Positions 63,311 to 64,000 of a stretch of 64,000 nucleotides of DNA are shown here, piece by piece. Position 1 is the stretch's first letter; every line of letters begins with the position of its first letter. The stretch is from Ralstonia pickettii (GTDB lineage: Bacteria > Pseudomonadota > Gammaproteobacteria > Burkholderiales > Burkholderiaceae), in NCBI RefSeq assembly GCF_030582395.1, contig NZ_CP104382.1, positions 806,001 to 870,000 on the forward strand. Reading direction: 5' to 3'. The position numbers and the translations under genes were made by a program. The notes under the pieces were generated by a model. The model was given only the letters and a program-made list of their open reading frames with translations. It was not told the origin of the DNA and did not search any database.

Positions 63311-64000
63311 TCAGGCATACACGCGCAGGCCGTCGCGCTCCAGGGCGATCCAGAGCTTGCTGTCGCCCAGGCCGTTGCGGCCGGCCTGCAGCGCGCTCGA
63401 TGCCACTTCGGCCACCAGCGGTGCATCGGCCAGGCCATCGATCGACAGCGTTACGCGCGTGCGGCTGCCAAGGTAGATCTGGTCGACCACGCGGGCGAGA
63501 TGGCGGTTGGGGGCGTCGTCGTCGGGGTGCAGCGTGACCGCTTCGGGGCGGCAGAACAGGCGGCCCGGCGCCGATGTGCTGTCTGCGAAAGTCGGATCCA
63601 GCAGCAACGGTTGGCCGGCCAGCGTGGGCGAGCCGTCTTCCGCGCGCTCCAGCGGCAGCCAGTTGGCCTGGCCGACAAAACCGGCGACAAACGCGGTGGC
63701 CGGGCGCGAATAGATCTCCGTCGGCGACCCGGTCTGCTCAATGCGGCCGTTCGACATGACGGCGATGCGATCGGCCATCGCCATGGCCTCGTCCTGGTCA
63801 TGCGTGACCATCAGCGTGGTCACGTTCAGCTTGCGCTGCAGGCGGCGCAGCTCGATGCGCAGGTGTTCGCGCACCTGGGCGTCCAGCGCCGACATCGGCT
63901 CATCAAGCAGCAACAAGGACGGTGCGGGCGCCAGCGCGCGGGCCAGTGCCACGCGCTGCTGCTGACCGCCCGACAGCTGCGACGGGTATTTCGCCTCGCT
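63311..64000 (-). CDS. 2-aminoethylphosphonate ABC transporter ATP-binding protein, partial
   Basis: The C-terminal 229 residues of a PotA/PhnT-like ATPase are visible; the N-terminal Walker A part lies beyond the right edge. The signature LSGGQQQR, Walker [13 protein letters not shown] and the switch His in [10 protein letters not shown] are present. The C-terminal 90 residues form a TOBE-like regulatory domain ([27 protein letters not shown]). The stop lies 7 bp before the permease start. It is the first visible gene of the leftward phosphonate operon. Confidence 0.9.
   Translation of the reverse strand, partial: SEAKYPSQLSGGQQQRVALARALAPAPSLLLLDEPMSALDAQVREHLRIELRRLQRKLNVTTLMVTHDQDEAMAMADRIAVMSNGRIEQTGSPTEIYSRPATAFVAGFVGQANWLPLERAEDGSPTLAGQPLLLDPTFADSTSAPGRLFCRPEAVTLHPDDDAPNRHLARVVDQIYLGSRTRVTLSIDGLADAPLVAEVASSALQAGRNGLGDSKLWIALERDGLRVYA

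Overview
The window looks like a GC-rich beta-proteobacterial replicon of the Burkholderiaceae, most likely Ralstonia. The reasons are gene content (Burkholderia/Ralstonia-type T6SS order, aldarate operon, 2-aminoethylphosphonate operon) and the style of the proteins. No rRNA, tRNA, CRISPR array, insertion sequence or origin was seen. A lone atpC away from the ATP synthase operon would suit a secondary chromosome, but that is inference.

Region 1 (1-23.9 kb) is a type VI secretion system. A leftward operon runs TPR lipoprotein-tssB-tssC-hcp-tssE-tssF-tssG-tssH-vgrG, and the last gene is cut by the window edge. A rightward operon runs tssJ-tssK-tssL-vgrG-effector-immunity. They diverge from an AT-rich 313-bp gap holding three copies of a 19-20-bp direct repeat. 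tssA and tssM are not in the window. The effector (17605-19338) has a PD-(D/E)XK nuclease signature and is followed by a DUF1911-like immunity gene (PoNe/PoNi type). Behind it is a reshuffled array: a truncated TPR gene, an Imm72-like gene, an immunity-tail fragment, a probable effector remnant, an Imm71-like gene and the intact TPR gene.

Region 2 (24-28.5 kb) holds an FtsK-type translocase, a three-MHYT membrane sensor and a small glycine-zipper membrane protein.

Region 3 (28.5-39.9 kb) is a complete uronate/aldarate oxidation operon: transporter, lactonase, uronate dehydrogenase, garD, gudD, gudP, ketoglutarate semialdehyde dehydrogenase and kdgD. It would convert galacturonate, glucuronate, galactarate or glucarate to 2-oxoglutarate. 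A divergent LysR gene lies across a gap rich in inverted repeats.

Region 4 (40-49 kb) is an organosulfur locus. A leftward sulfonate/nitrate-type ABC operon contains an embedded cytochrome c. It diverges from an acyl-CoA dehydrogenase-like flavoprotein, a cysteine dioxygenase and a four-domain rhodanese. Thirteen copies of a ~21-bp repeat follow, then an EamA exporter.

Region 5 (50.3-56.4 kb) has an mqsRA toxin-antitoxin pair, a TonB receptor-YfiR-GGDEF/EAL operon with stop/start overlaps, and the orphan atpC.

Region 6 (56.5-64 kb) is a 2-aminoethylphosphonate locus: LysR regulator, HAD hydrolase, FAD oxidoreductase, binding protein, phnX, fused permease and the start-truncated ATPase.
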